Shown here piece by piece: positions 38,702 to 47,265 of a stretch of 64,000 nucleotides of DNA. Every line of letters starts with the position of its first letter. Position 1 is the stretch's first letter. Made by a program: the position numbers and the translations under genes. The notes beneath the pieces were generated by a model that worked only from the letters and a program-made list of their open reading frames with translations, was not told the origin of the DNA and searched no databases. The DNA comes from Vibrio sp. JC009 (GTDB taxonomy: Bacteria > Pseudomonadota > Gammaproteobacteria > Enterobacterales > Vibrionaceae), in contig NZ_CP092106.1 in NCBI RefSeq assembly GCF_029016485.1, forward strand, positions 682,001 through 746,000. Reading direction: 5' to 3'.

Positions 38702-39115
38702 ATGATGAAAAAATTAATGTTAGCACTTGGAATTATGCTTTGCTCTGTGTCCGTTTTTGCAGAGCCGGTTGTGGTTGGTAATCCTTCTGGTGTTGATCAG
38801 CTTAATGCAAAAGAAGTGAAAAAGTTATTTCTGGGAAAGCTAAAAAAACTGCCCAACGGGGCTAAGCCAGTGATTGTCGAGTACTCGGATGGGACCCCGA
38901 TAAAAGAGGCGTTCCACTTAAAGGCAACTAAAAAGTCAGAGTCTCAGCTCAAAGCATACTGGGCACAGTTGGTGTTCAGAGGAAAAGCGAAACCGCCAAA
39001 GGCTGTTGATTCTGCAGCAGCGGTGATTGCCGAAGTGAGTAACAATCCGGCTGCGGTGGGTTATATTGATTCAACTGAAGTGACAGATTCGGTGAAAGTG
39101 ATATTTACACCATAG
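38702..39115 (+). CDS. Small PstS-like periplasmic binding-domain protein
   Basis: A 137-residue secreted protein with a signal peptide (MMKKLMLALGIMLCSVSVFA). The mature part, starting EPVVVGNPSGVDQLNAKEV, resembles one lobe of the phosphate ABC transporter substrate-binding (PBP-like) family: KKLFLGKLKKLPNG, the AYWAQLVFRGKAKPP segment, and AAVGYIDS near the end. It is far shorter than a two-lobed PstS (about 320-350), so it is unlikely to be a full transporter receptor. AAGGAGTGG and the 10 bp gap suggest cotranscription with the porin. Confidence 0.78.
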   Translation: MMKKLMLALGIMLCSVSVFAEPVVVGNPSGVDQLNAKEVKKLFLGKLKKLPNGAKPVIVEYSDGTPIKEAFHLKATKKSESQLKAYWAQLVFRGKAKPPKAVDSAAAVIAEVSNNPAAVGYIDSTEVTDSVKVIFTP

Positions 39116-39122
39116 CCTCACA

Positions 39123-39153
39123 TCACCAGGCATCCGGAGCGGATGCCTGGTGA
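39123..39153. terminator. Strong hairpin between convergent genes
   Basis: TCACCAGGCATCC / GGATGCCTGGTGA, 13 bp stem and five-base loop, 8 bp after the PstS-like gene. T-runs are weak on both strands, but the position between convergent genes favours a bidirectional terminator. Confidence 0.7.
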
Positions 39154-39157
39154 CCTT

Positions 39158-39204
39158 ATACCAATCCCAGCAATCGCTGAACAGCTAATTACTGGTATTG
39201 GTAT
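39158..39204. repeat. ATACCAAT...ATTGGTAT imperfect palindrome
   Basis: ATACCAATCCCAG and CTGGTATTGGTAT arms around ~21 bp. Its edge touches the stop codon of the convergent response-regulator gene. Single arms of the same motif occur at 41-51, 35389-35399, 49350-49361 and within the treC terminator loop. Confidence 0.65.
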
Positions 39205-40418
39205 TATGAGGAAATCAGCTGATTTCTTCCTGACTTTTTGGCCTGATACAAACGTTCATCGGCAATACTCATCATAGTATCAATATTTCTTTTAGCCTTT
39301 GTGGCTCCGATGCTGATAGTCACCCTGATTTCAGAGTTTCCGAAGGGGATTGCGGTGTTTTCTATCCGTGTGCGCAGATGTTCAAGGCGTTTAACAAAGG
39401 AGTCAAAATCACCGTAATTGACAACACAGAACTCCTCTCCGCCAACGCGGGCTGCAAGGTCATCATTAAAATAGATGGTGATAATATGGCTTACGGTTCG
39501 GAGTGCCTGATCGCCGCCTTCATGACCGAACTTATCGTTGATCTTCTTAAAAAAGTCGATATCCATCATAGCAACATTGCACTGCTCTTTTGATGTATCT
39601 GCATGCTGGAACAGGTAGCGGCGGTTCCATAAACCGGTAAGTGAATCCTGGTTTGCCATCTTATACAGTTCATCACTGCTGTCTTTCATGTTCAGCAGGT
39701 TCTGAACCCGGCAGAACAACTCTTCCTGATTAAAGGGCTTTTTCAGATAGTCATTGGCACCGGCTTTCAAGAACTTTGCTGTCAGTGATTCAGATTCGGT
39801 CCCGGAAAGCCCCAGAATCACGAGCTGGTTTCTGTCGTATTTTCTTCTCAGCTCCCGTGTCATGGTTATGCCGTCTTTTACCGGCATATTGTGGTCAGTG
39901 ATAATAAAAGTAATATCCGGGTTTTCTTTCATCTTCTGGATAGCCTGTTCGCCGTTTTCTGCCTGAACAGTCCTGATATACTGATGCTCCAGAAGCTGAA
40001 CCAGGCGGTGTCGTATCGGTCTTGAATCATCCACAACCAGCGCTTTGTGCCATTTGTTTTTATTTAGCCGGTTGAGCAGAGTCAGAAGATAGGTAACCGA
40101 GGAGATATTTTCTTTTATTATGTAGTCAACTATGCCTTTGGCAATAAAATGCTGCCTGATCTGGTCATCAAAGTTGGCAGTAATAACGATCACTTTCAAA
40201 TCATATTGATGCGCCAGATCGACGATTTCACCATCTTCTGCATCGGGCAGGCAAAGATCCGTCACAGCACATAAAAAGTTGGTTTCATGCTGCATAATTT
40301 CCTTGGCCTGAGCATAGGTTTTCGCTTGCACAACCTCATAGTTTAAGGTGGCAATCTGGCTGGCAAGGTAGTTGCGATATGTCTCACTGTCTTCAACAAT
40401 CAGTACTTTTTCCTGCAT
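39204..40418 (-). CDS. Response regulator with two REC domains and a GGDEF diguanylate cyclase
   Basis: 404 residues: REC1 (about 1-115, phospho-acceptor Asp54), REC2 (about 125-245, Asp175, with VVDDSRP and YLKKPFN) and a GGDEF domain (about 250-404). The active site is GGEEF at 326-330, preceded by MMDIDFFKKINDKFGHEGGD. It should make cyclic di-GMP, controlled by phosphorylation, in a PleD-like plan. The RxxD inhibitory site before GGEEF is replaced (FNDD), so product inhibition may be lost. No histidine kinase is nearby; the partner is unknown. Confidence 0.92.
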   Translation of the reverse strand: MQEKVLIVEDSETYRNYLASQIATLNYEVVQAKTYAQAKEIMQHETNFLCAVTDLCLPDAEDGEIVDLAHQYDLKVIVITANFDDQIRQHFIAKGIVDYIIKENISSVTYLLTLLNRLNKNKWHKALVVDDSRPIRHRLVQLLEHQYIRTVQAENGEQAIQKMKENPDITFIITDHNMPVKDGITMTRELRRKYDRNQLVILGLSGTESESLTAKFLKAGANDYLKKPFNQEELFCRVQNLLNMKDSSDELYKMANQDSLTGLWNRRYLFQHADTSKEQCNVAMMDIDFFKKINDKFGHEGGDQALRTVSHIITIYFNDDLAARVGGEEFCVVNYGDFDSFVKRLEHLRTRIENTAIPFGNSEIRVTISIGATKAKRNIDTMMSIADERLYQAKKSGRNQLISS

Positions 40419-40523
40419 AATAGACCTAAAAGAGTCGTTCTTTAATTAGTTGGCTTTGTTATATAAGAATAAACTATCATTTTGATGATGGTAAGATAAG
40501 TCGTCGTTACCGTAATTATTGTC

Positions 40524-41606
40524 ATGGCAGAAATTAAACAGATACTCCGTAAAATCATTCATGTGGATATGGACTGCTTCTATGCCGCAGTCGAGATGCG
40601 TGACAATCCGAAATACAGAAATATCCCGCTTGCGGTGGGCGGAAGTGAACGCCAGCGCGGGGTGCTCAGCACCTGTAATTATGAAGCGCGTAAATACGGT
40701 GTACGCTCAGCGATGCCAACGGCAAAAGCGATTCAGCTCTGCCCTGATCTGGTGGTTGTTCCGGGCCGGATGGAGGTTTATAAGTCGGTATCAAAACAGA
40801 TTCGGGCTATTTTTGAGCGTTACACTCTGATTATTGAGCCCTTGTCACTGGATGAAGCCTTTCTTGATGTCACCAACTGTTCTTTATGCCACGGCTCTGC
40901 AACTCTGATAGCAGAGGCCATCCGAAAAGATATATGCAATGAACTTCAACTGACAGCGTCCGCTGGTGTTGCTCCGCTTAAGTTTCTGGCTAAAGTTGCT
41001 TCGGATATGAATAAGCCTGACGGGCAGTTTGTGATCCCTCCTGAAGAGGTTCAGAACGTGATTGATAAACTTCCTCTGGAGAAGATTCCCGGGGTAGGAA
41101 AGGTGAGCCTGGAAAGGTTGCATCAGGCCGGCTTTTTTATCGGGGAAGATATAAAAAATAGCGACTACCGCGAACTGCTGAGGAAGTTTGGCAAAATGGG
41201 TGAATCGCTCTGGAAGCGCTGTCATGGTATTGATAACCGGGAAGTGGTTACCGAAAGAGAAAGAAAATCGGTTGGGGTTGAAAGAACCTTTACCCGCAAT
41301 ATTTCAACTTTTGATGAGTGCTGGCAGGTCATTGAAAGTAAGTTGTATCCTGAGCTGGATCGCCGGCTGACAAAGGCAAGCCCGGAACGAGCCATCATCA
41401 AGCAGGGCATTAAAGTGAAATTCGCCGATTTTCAGTTGACGACAATCGAGCACAACCATAAAGCACTTGATTTGGAGTATTTCAGAGAACTGCTCACCGA
41501 TGTTCTGAAGCGTCAGAAAGGGCGGGAAATCCGGCTGCTGGGGCTTAACGTTATGCTGAAACCTGAAGAAGAGGTAAAACAGCTGACTTTAGAGCTAGAG
41601 CCATAA
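40524..41606 (+). CDS. dinB: DNA polymerase IV
   Basis: A Y-family translesion polymerase. The catalytic residues are visible: Asp15 in HVDMDCFYAAVE, and Asp110 and Glu111 in SLDEAFLD. The palm, fingers, helix-hairpin-helix thumb (LEKIPGVGKVSLERLHQAG) and little-finger domains follow. The C-terminal QLTLEL resembles the beta-clamp-binding motif. 360 residues. In V. cholerae I recall dinB close behind apbE/nqrM; here about 5 kb separates them. A LexA box was not found upstream. Confidence 0.96.
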   Translation: MAEIKQILRKIIHVDMDCFYAAVEMRDNPKYRNIPLAVGGSERQRGVLSTCNYEARKYGVRSAMPTAKAIQLCPDLVVVPGRMEVYKSVSKQIRAIFERYTLIIEPLSLDEAFLDVTNCSLCHGSATLIAEAIRKDICNELQLTASAGVAPLKFLAKVASDMNKPDGQFVIPPEEVQNVIDKLPLEKIPGVGKVSLERLHQAGFFIGEDIKNSDYRELLRKFGKMGESLWKRCHGIDNREVVTERERKSVGVERTFTRNISTFDECWQVIESKLYPELDRRLTKASPERAIIKQGIKVKFADFQLTTIEHNHKALDLEYFRELLTDVLKRQKGREIRLLGLNVMLKPEEEVKQLTLELEP

Positions 41607-41708
41607 ACTGACAGAATATTTACAGTATGAAATATAATTATCTGATAGGGTTTCCGGTAAGCTATTTTTCGGTAAGCTAAAGAGCAGTAAGTGAGATTTG
41701 AGGTTGTT

Positions 41709-42455
41709 ATGAAGAAGTTTGGTTTGCTATTGGTATTACTTTTCAGTGGCACGCTGTATGCTCAGCCCCAGTGCAAAGTGGATATACAGAATGAAGTTCA
41801 CCTTGATGGCGAACAGGTGGAAATCTATCAGCAGGATCAGACTAAGGTGCTGATTGATGAGAACAGTAACCTGTTTATTGACGGAGAAGCTTTGAACCTG
41901 ACTCCGGTACAAAAAGAGGCGCTTGAGGCTTACAGGGCCGGTATGAATGAGTACCTGCCAAGAGCAAAGGAAATTGGCAGAGAAGCTTTAGAGCTGGTGA
42001 AAAATGTGCTTGATGAGCTTGCCATGAGCTTTAATAACTCAGAAGCTTTTAATGATCTAAAGTCAGCTTTAGAAGCGTTTTTGGGCAAGATAGAGAAGCG
42101 CTATTTTAACGACAACGAAATGGTTCTGCAGGAAGCGGCGTTTGGTGATGCCTATAAAAATTGGCGGCAGGATTTTGCTGATGCACGTGAAACCTTTAAT
42201 GCTGAGTTCTTTTCAAGCGCATTTGATCTTGTGTCGGAGAGCATGAAGCAGGAAGGCGGGCTGAACCTTACGGCATTAAAAGAGCAGCTGACACAGCTCC
42301 AGACTAAGCTGAGCGGAAAACTGATTGATAACTCTTCTGAGATCAAAAAGGAAGCGAAGCAGTACTGTGACGATCTGGAAAAAATGGCTGAAGAAGAGAA
42401 AATGCTTCACGAGAAAATCCCTGAGCTTAAGGATTATCAGGTGTTTCTGATTTAA
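41709..42455 (+). CDS. DUF2884 (YggN-like) periplasmic protein
   Basis: 248 residues with a signal peptide (MKKFGLLLVLLFSGTLYA) and then QPQCKVDIQNEVHLDGEQVEI, the start of the YggN/DUF2884 family as I recognise it. The rest is largely helical and acidic. Function is unknown. The ATG at 41709 is preferred to the open-frame start at 41691 because it begins the signal peptide. A terminator follows at once. Confidence 0.8.
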   Translation: MKKFGLLLVLLFSGTLYAQPQCKVDIQNEVHLDGEQVEIYQQDQTKVLIDENSNLFIDGEALNLTPVQKEALEAYRAGMNEYLPRAKEIGREALELVKNVLDELAMSFNNSEAFNDLKSALEAFLGKIEKRYFNDNEMVLQEAAFGDAYKNWRQDFADARETFNAEFFSSAFDLVSESMKQEGGLNLTALKEQLTQLQTKLSGKLIDNSSEIKKEAKQYCDDLEKMAEEEKMLHEKIPELKDYQVFLI

Positions 42456-42456
42456 A

Positions 42457-42478
42457 AAAGGGGCTGAAAAGCCCCTTT
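42457..42478 (+). terminator. Terminator after the DUF2884 gene
   Basis: AAAGGGGC-TGAAAA-GCCCCTTT directly after the stop codon; nearly symmetric, so it can also serve the convergent DUF4250 gene. Confidence 0.85.
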
Positions 42479-42494
42479 ATCATATCTGTTGTTC

Positions 42495-42686
42495 TTATCT
42501 GAACTGCTTAGTTTCTGGCAAAAACTCAAAACCGGCGGTAGCTAATTTTGCCTCTAATGCCGCACGGTCAATATCGAAAAACTTAACCAGTTCATCTAAA
42601 TCGCCGTTGAAGTCATCACGCAGTTTAAGATTGATTATGCTCATCAGCATAACCGTGTCCATGGTTTCAAAGTTTGCCAGATCCAT
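42495..42686 (-). CDS. DUF4250 small protein
   Basis: A 63-residue protein, MDLANFETMDTVMLMSIINL then KLRDDFNGDLDELVKFFDID, which fits the DUF4250 pattern of small proteins with a conserved M-x-S-x-x-N-x-K-L-R-D core. The frame extends upstream, but the ATG at 42686 gives the family N-terminus. It follows yaeP by 4 bp and both are probably cotranscribed. Function unknown. Confidence 0.82.
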   Translation of the reverse strand: MDLANFETMDTVMLMSIINLKLRDDFNGDLDELVKFFDIDRAALEAKLATAGFEFLPETKQFR

Positions 42687-42690
42687 AGAA

Positions 42691-42894
42691 TTAATCCTCG
42701 TAATCAGAGATAAGCAGGTTCGCCGCTGCAAATGCCGCTTTTTCGCGGGTTTCCTGAGGCAGACTGGTATCGGCAGCAATATCGTTCAGAGTTTTTACCG
42801 CACAGGTAATTGCCTGAGGGATATAACCCTGATCACCACTGCCAATCAGTGAATAGAGTTCGCGAACTAAGTCGCAACAGTCATAAACTTTCAT
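42691..42894 (-). CDS. yaeP: UPF0253 protein YaeP
   Basis: 67 residues matching Yae[21 protein letters not shown] and a C-terminal [18 protein letters not shown]. The ATG at 42894 gives the family length (66 in E. coli). Function unknown. It sits just upstream of the DUF4250 gene on the same strand. Confidence 0.87.
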   Translation of the reverse strand: MKVYDCCDLVRELYSLIGSGDQGYIPQAITCAVKTLNDIAADTSLPQETREKAAFAAANLLISDYED

Positions 42895-42991
42895 AGATAC
42901 TTTCCGTAAGAAATGAGAACTGCTCTCAATATACACTTGAGAGCAGTTAAAGACAAAGGCTTACAAACAGAATCTGAGCCTTTTAAGTGCC

Positions 42992-43684
42992 TTATTGTGT
43001 CACCTGACTTTCCAGCCGATGCACTAACTCATCTTCAAGTCTGAGCTGAGATGCCAGCTCTTTCAGATAGGCCTTCTCCATAAAATTCTGCTCGTCCACA
43101 ACAATAAGCGAAGCCAGATAAATCTCGGAAGCCTGCTGTGGAGTGGTTGCAGCTCTGGCTACTTCAGAAGGATCCAGCGGTTTGTTCAGCTCTTCTGTCA
43201 CCAACTGGCTTACGGCATCATCTGCACCCATGGCAGAAACTGCCTGCTGTATCTTTTCCTGCTCTTGGCTATCTACGTGACCATCGGCTTTCGCAGCTGC
43301 AATCATGGCTTTTAAGATAAGGATACTGTGCTGGTTTTCATCGAATGTGGCTTCAGCCGGAGATATTTCTGCCGCTGAAGAAGGTGCTGAGCCGGAGTCA
43401 GGGCTGTTTTGTCCGGCCTGCCAGTCGTTGTAAACCTTATATGCCAGTGCGCCCAGCGCGGCGGCTCCGCCTACACCTGCTACCTTCTTCGTCATCTTTC
43501 TGGCTTTCTTTGAGCCCATCAGCAGACCAATTAAACCACCACCAACGGCACCAGCTCCTAACGCGGACAGATTGTTTTTATTGGCGATATCACCCATACC
43601 GGATGTGCTTTGCTTGAGGGTTTGTGAGCCCTGTTTAACCAGATCTGAATTGAGTGCCTGATTGAGTAAGCTTTTAAGATCCAT
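42992..43684 (-). CDS. DUF533 (YebE-like) protein with TerB-like domain
   Basis: 230 residues. The N-terminal half is low in complexity with a glycine-rich hydrophobic segment (LGAGAVGGGLIGLLMGSKKA) and a second one (VGGAAALGALAYKVYN). The C-terminal half is a TerB-like helical domain (ILILKAMIAAAKADGHVDSQ, then EIYLASLIVVDEQNFMEKAY). This is the architecture of E. coli YebE. A membrane or inner-envelope location is likely; function unknown. Confidence 0.85.
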   Translation of the reverse strand: MDLKSLLNQALNSDLVKQGSQTLKQSTSGMGDIANKNNLSALGAGAVGGGLIGLLMGSKKARKMTKKVAGVGGAAALGALAYKVYNDWQAGQNSPDSGSAPSSAAEISPAEATFDENQHSILILKAMIAAAKADGHVDSQEQEKIQQAVSAMGADDAVSQLVTEELNKPLDPSEVARAATTPQQASEIYLASLIVVDEQNFMEKAYLKELASQLRLEDELVHRLESQVTQ

Positions 43685-43884
43685 TCAACTCTCCTGTATC
43701 GGTATAGATATGATTTTTATCAGTATAGACGAGAAAAAAATGATACAGACTAAGATTTACGATGTTTTACATAGTGTTTTCAGTGACCACTTTTATCGCA
43801 AATTTCCGGAGAAGGTATAAACTATTTACTAATGAAATATCTGTTTTCGCCAGTATTAGCAAGGGATCCAAACCGGAGAACAAT

Positions 43885-44097
43885 ATGGCTGTTGAACATG
43901 AAAGTAGGAAAGCATTCAGAAAGGTCGTCGAAGAGCTAAAAGCAAAAGGTACATACGCAGGTTGTATCGAGAAAGACCCGGGTGGTGAGTGGCTGGGTAT
44001 GGTATATGAGCGCAATCTGGGGTTTAGTGACCCTGAGGATCAGCTGCATTATGCTCATTGTGTATTTAATGGTGAAAAGCGCCTGAAGCATGATTAG
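43885..44097 (+). CDS. Hypothetical small cytoplasmic protein
   Basis: 70 residues starting MAVEHESRKAFRKVVEELK, charged, no signal peptide or membrane segment. CCGGAG lies at the right distance before the ATG. I do not recognise the family. A GEWLGMVYERNLGF stretch and a HYAHCVFNG near the end suggest a folded alpha/beta domain. It stands alone between DUF533 (divergent) and a small secreted protein gene. Confidence 0.65.
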   Translation: MAVEHESRKAFRKVVEELKAKGTYAGCIEKDPGGEWLGMVYERNLGFSDPEDQLHYAHCVFNGEKRLKHD

Positions 44098-44232
44098 GTA
44101 TTTTTAGTACAAAAAAAGCCTGTTTTAAATCAACTTTTTGGTAATCTTAATATATTTTTGCTTGTAATTGTGAGCGCAATTTTGTCTGATAGGCTCACAA
44201 CAAAAGGATAATGGATTTAACCTGGGCTTTAT

Positions 44233-44592
44233 ATGAAAATTGGTAATTTGGTATGGCAGGGACTATTGCTTTTTTCTTGCATTTCCCTCGCTGTCAGTGC
44301 TGCGACACGAGAAGAGCAGATAGCTATTGATCTTGCAATAGCATTGAATGGTGCTATGGAGCCAGAGGAGTTAGTTGTGCTTCTGATGGAGCAGAAGCCT
44401 GAATTGGCAGAAGATATCCTTTCTAGTTTAATGAAAGCCCATCCAGATAACTCTTCTACTATTGCTCAGGCTGCGATTGCAGCCGCCCCGGAAGAGCAGG
44501 TGGATGCGCTTATGTTTGCAGCCATCGGGTCTGGATTGGATCCGACACGAGTAGCCGAAGCGACCGCTGCAGGTACTCCGGATAATAAGTAA
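44233..44592 (+). CDS. Hypothetical small secreted acidic protein
   Basis: 119 residues with a signal peptide (cleavage near AVSAATRE), then an acidic, Ala-rich helical domain with two related segments (AMEPEELVVLLMEQKPELAE and APEEQVDALMFAAIGSGLDP). No cysteine in the mature part. The family was not recognised; the helical-repeat look could suit a protein-protein adaptor, but that is a guess. A good terminator follows. Confidence 0.65.
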   Translation: MKIGNLVWQGLLLFSCISLAVSAATREEQIAIDLAIALNGAMEPEELVVLLMEQKPELAEDILSSLMKAHPDNSSTIAQAAIAAAPEEQVDALMFAAIGSGLDPTRVAEATAAGTPDNK

Positions 44593-44600
44593 AATAGACA

Positions 44601-44628
44601 AAAAAGGCTGCAAATTGCAGCCTTTTTT
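44601..44628. terminator. Bidirectional terminator between the secreted-protein gene and proS
   Basis: AAAAAGGCTGCAA-AT-TTGCAGCCTTTTTT-type stem with A and T runs on both sides, between convergent genes. Confidence 0.9.
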
Positions 44629-44646
44629 ACTTAGATAGCATGGAAA

Positions 44647-46362
44647 TTAAGCCAGCTGAGCCTTAACGTGCTCAACAATACTTTCCATTGCAATACCCAC
44701 TTTTTCACCACTACGGCGGTTCTTGTATTCAAAGTTGCCTTCATCCATGCTGCGATCGCCGATCACAATGGTGTGAGGAACACCAACAAGCTCCATATCG
44801 GAGAACATGACACCCGGGCGCTCTTTACGGTCATCGAACAGCACTTCGATACCGGCAGCAGTCAGTTCAGCATATAGCTTTTCAGCTGCTTCTTTAACGC
44901 GCTCAGATTTGTGCATGTTCATAGGTACGATACCAACCTGGAATGGTGCAATGGCATCCGGCCAGATAACGCCGTACTTGTCGTGGTTCTGCTCGATAGC
45001 TGCCGCCACAACGCGGGATACGCCGATACCGTAACAGCCCATCTCCAGAGTGACGTTCTTACCGTCAGGACCAAGAACGCCACAGTTCATTTTCTCTGAG
45101 TAGTTAGTACCAAGCTGGAAGATATGACCCACTTCGATACCACGTTTTAGCAGGATAGTACCCTGGCCACATGGGCTTGGATCGCCTTCCACTACATTAC
45201 GCAGATCTTCAATCTGACCAAGCTCGGCATCACGGCCCCAGTTAATACCGAAGTAGTGTTTGTCGTCTACGTTAGCACCGGCACCGAAGTCGCTCATTAC
45301 TGCAACTGAGCGGTCAACGATAAATGGCAGTTCAAGGCCAACAGGGCCAAGAGAACCAGGGCCTGCACCAATTAGTGCGCGGATCTCTTCTTCTGTCGCC
45401 ATCTCAAGCGGAGCGGCTACTTCTTTCAGGTTTTCAGCTTTCACTTCATTAAGCTCGTGATCGCCACGAATAATAAGCGCAATAAGATCAGCTTCTACCT
45501 CGTCAGAGGCTTTTACGAACAGTGTCTTAACCGTCTTTTCAATTGGTAGCTCGAACTGCTCAACAAGCTCAGCGATGGTCTTAGCATTTGGCGTATCAAC
45601 CAGCGTCATTTCCTGAGTCGGCTGCGCGCGATCAGTTGCCGGAGCAAGCGCTTCTGCTTTTTCGATATTTGCTGCATAGTCAGATTCGGTTGAGAATGCA
45701 ATCAGGTCTTCACCGCTTTCTGCCAGTACGTGGAACTCTTGTGAACCGCTACCACCGATAGCACCGCTGTCTGCAAGTACCGGACGGTAATCAAGACCCA
45801 TGCGGTCGAACGCTTTACAGTATGCATCGTGCATAGCGTCGTATGATTTTTGCAGCCCGTCTTTGTCGATATCGAAGCTGTATGCATCCATCATCGAGAA
45901 TTCACGTGCACGCATCACACCGAAGCGAGGGCGTCTTTCATCACGGAATTTAGTCTGGATCTGGTACAGATTCAGCGGAAGTTGCTTGTATGAGTTCACC
46001 TCATTGCGCACAAGGCTGGTGATCACCTCTTCTGCTGTCGGGCTAAGTACAAACGGACGAACATGACGGTCAGTAAAGCGAAGTAGCTCAGGGCCCATTT
46101 TTTCAGAGCGGCCTGTCTCTTCCCATAGCTCAAACGGCTGTACAACGGGCATTAAGGTTTCAATTGCCCCTGCATTGTCGATTTCTTCGCGAACAATATT
46201 TTCGACTTTACGCAGAACACGCAGACCGGTAGGCAGCCAGGTATACAGACCTGAAGCCAGCTTACGGATCATACCTGCACGTAGCATTAGCTGGTGGCTA
46301 ATGATCTCTGCGTCGTTTGGAGTCTCCTTCACAGTAGAAAGAAGATATTTACTGGTACGCAT
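44647..46362 (-). CDS. proS: Prolyl-tRNA synthetase
   Basis: A class II synthetase of bacterial type with 571 residues. Motif 1 ([18 protein letters not shown] region), motif 2 ([25 protein letters not shown], quoted in part) and motif 3 ([15 protein letters not shown]) are present. Between motifs 2 and 3, residues about 225-390 form the YbaK-like editing domain that clears alanyl-tRNA-Pro. A C-terminal anticodon-binding domain ends the protein. It lies 91 bp downstream of trmO on the same strand. Confidence 0.98.
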   Translation of the reverse strand: MRTSKYLLSTVKETPNDAEIISHQLMLRAGMIRKLASGLYTWLPTGLRVLRKVENIVREEIDNAGAIETLMPVVQPFELWEETGRSEKMGPELLRFTDRHVRPFVLSPTAEEVITSLVRNEVNSYKQLPLNLYQIQTKFRDERRPRFGVMRAREFSMMDAYSFDIDKDGLQKSYDAMHDAYCKAFDRMGLDYRPVLADSGAIGGSGSQEFHVLAESGEDLIAFSTESDYAANIEKAEALAPATDRAQPTQEMTLVDTPNAKTIAELVEQFELPIEKTVKTLFVKASDEVEADLIALIIRGDHELNEVKAENLKEVAAPLEMATEEEIRALIGAGPGSLGPVGLELPFIVDRSVAVMSDFGAGANVDDKHYFGINWGRDAELGQIEDLRNVVEGDPSPCGQGTILLKRGIEVGHIFQLGTNYSEKMNCGVLGPDGKNVTLEMGCYGIGVSRVVAAAIEQNHDKYGVIWPDAIAPFQVGIVPMNMHKSERVKEAAEKLYAELTAAGIEVLFDDRKERPGVMFSDMELVGVPHTIVIGDRSMDEGNFEYKNRRSGEKVGIAMESIVEHVKAQLA

Positions 46363-46453
46363 TTATGGTATCCGTTCATCATTATTTAAAAGACAATTAC
46401 TGAGATTACAGTAATCAGATTAGGCCGCTAATAATAGCAGCCCTTTAGCCATG

Positions 46454-47152
46454 TCAAAAGCGTTCTATTGAGGTGACGACAACTATTTCACCGTCAACCT
46501 TAAATTTCACGTTAAGATCGAACAAATTTACCGCATATTCTTTGTCATCCGGCCGGTTTTTCTTGTAGGCAGGTCTGGGATCCTGACTTAAAACCTCAGT
46601 AATTACAGCTGTGACCTGCTGGCGGTTGGAATGAAAGCGGATCTGTTGCCCGGCCAGATCGGAGAAAATGACTTCAAGTTGTCTGGGTTCGTTCTGGGCA
46701 AAGCCACCATTGGCCTGGGGAATAGAATCCGAGTAAGGGATATAAGGCTTAATATCGACAACAGGGGTACCGTCCACCAGGTCGACACTTCCCAGCTCCA
46801 GAGATACCTGCCCGTCTTTTTGGCTGATACCTTTCAGCTCGACCGCTGACATGCCGATGCCGTTGGGCCTGAATGGCGAGCGGGTAGCGAAAACGCCCAC
46901 CCGTTCATTTCCGCCAAGCCTTGGTGGTCTTACCGTTGGAGTCCAGCCTGCCTGCAGGTTCTGGTCAAAAAGAAACAGCAGCCATAAATGGCTGAACTCT
47001 TCTAAGCCTCTTACTGATTCCGGGTTATTTGCCTCTCCCAGCAACTCTATCCGGGCTGTCGCGCTTGGGGCGAGCCTTGGTTGCCTGGGAACGGCAAACT
47101 TCTCTTTATAAGGACTTTTAATAGTTCCGATTGGGTTGATTAGATGGTCCAT
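46454..47152 (-). CDS. trmO: tRNA (m6t6A37) methyltransferase TrmO
   Basis: TrmO adds the N6-methyl of m6t6A37 in threonine tRNAs. The 232-residue protein has IGTIKSPYKEKFAVPRQPRL, then LFDQNLQAGWTPTVRPPRLGG and FATRSPFRPNGIGMSAVELK, signature of the YaeB/TsaA family beta-barrel. The ATG at 47152 begins the family N-terminus (MDHLINPIGTIKSP). It is next to proS, as in E. coli. Its upstream region holds the Fur-like and Zur-like sites of the divergent L31 gene. Confidence 0.92.
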   Translation of the reverse strand: MDHLINPIGTIKSPYKEKFAVPRQPRLAPSATARIELLGEANNPESVRGLEEFSHLWLLFLFDQNLQAGWTPTVRPPRLGGNERVGVFATRSPFRPNGIGMSAVELKGISQKDGQVSLELGSVDLVDGTPVVDIKPYIPYSDSIPQANGGFAQNEPRQLEVIFSDLAGQQIRFHSNRQQVTAVITEVLSQDPRPAYKKNRPDDKEYAVNLFDLNVKFKVDGEIVVVTSIERF

Positions 47153-47214
47153 GGTTATGCTTAGGTCATTATTCCTTGCAACAAAATAACACAAAAATCG
47201 CTCGCATTATTAAA

Positions 47215-47229
47215 TGAGAATGGTTATCA
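47215..47229. promoter_or_regulatory. Fur-like box upstream of rpmE2
   Basis: TGAGAAT-G-GTTATCA matches the Fur 7-1-7 consensus TGATAATNATTATCA at 12 of 14 positions. It lies 8 bp before the Zur-like site and 36 bp before the rpmE2 ATG, between divergent trmO and rpmE2. Confidence 0.65.
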
Positions 47230-47236
47230 TTGCGTT

Positions 47237-47251
47237 TGTTATAACATAACA
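47237..47251. promoter_or_regulatory. Zur-like operator of rpmE2-rpmJ2
   Basis: TGTTAT-AAC-ATAACA, a perfect palindrome close to the Zur consensus TGTTATANTATAACA, just ahead of genes for zinc-free ribosomal proteins, the classic Zur targets. Confidence 0.8.
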
Positions 47252-47265
47252 ATACGAGGAGTAAG

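Noticed and set aside
40419..40523. LexA box before dinB
   Set aside because: No CTGT-N8-ACAG match was seen in this short gap.
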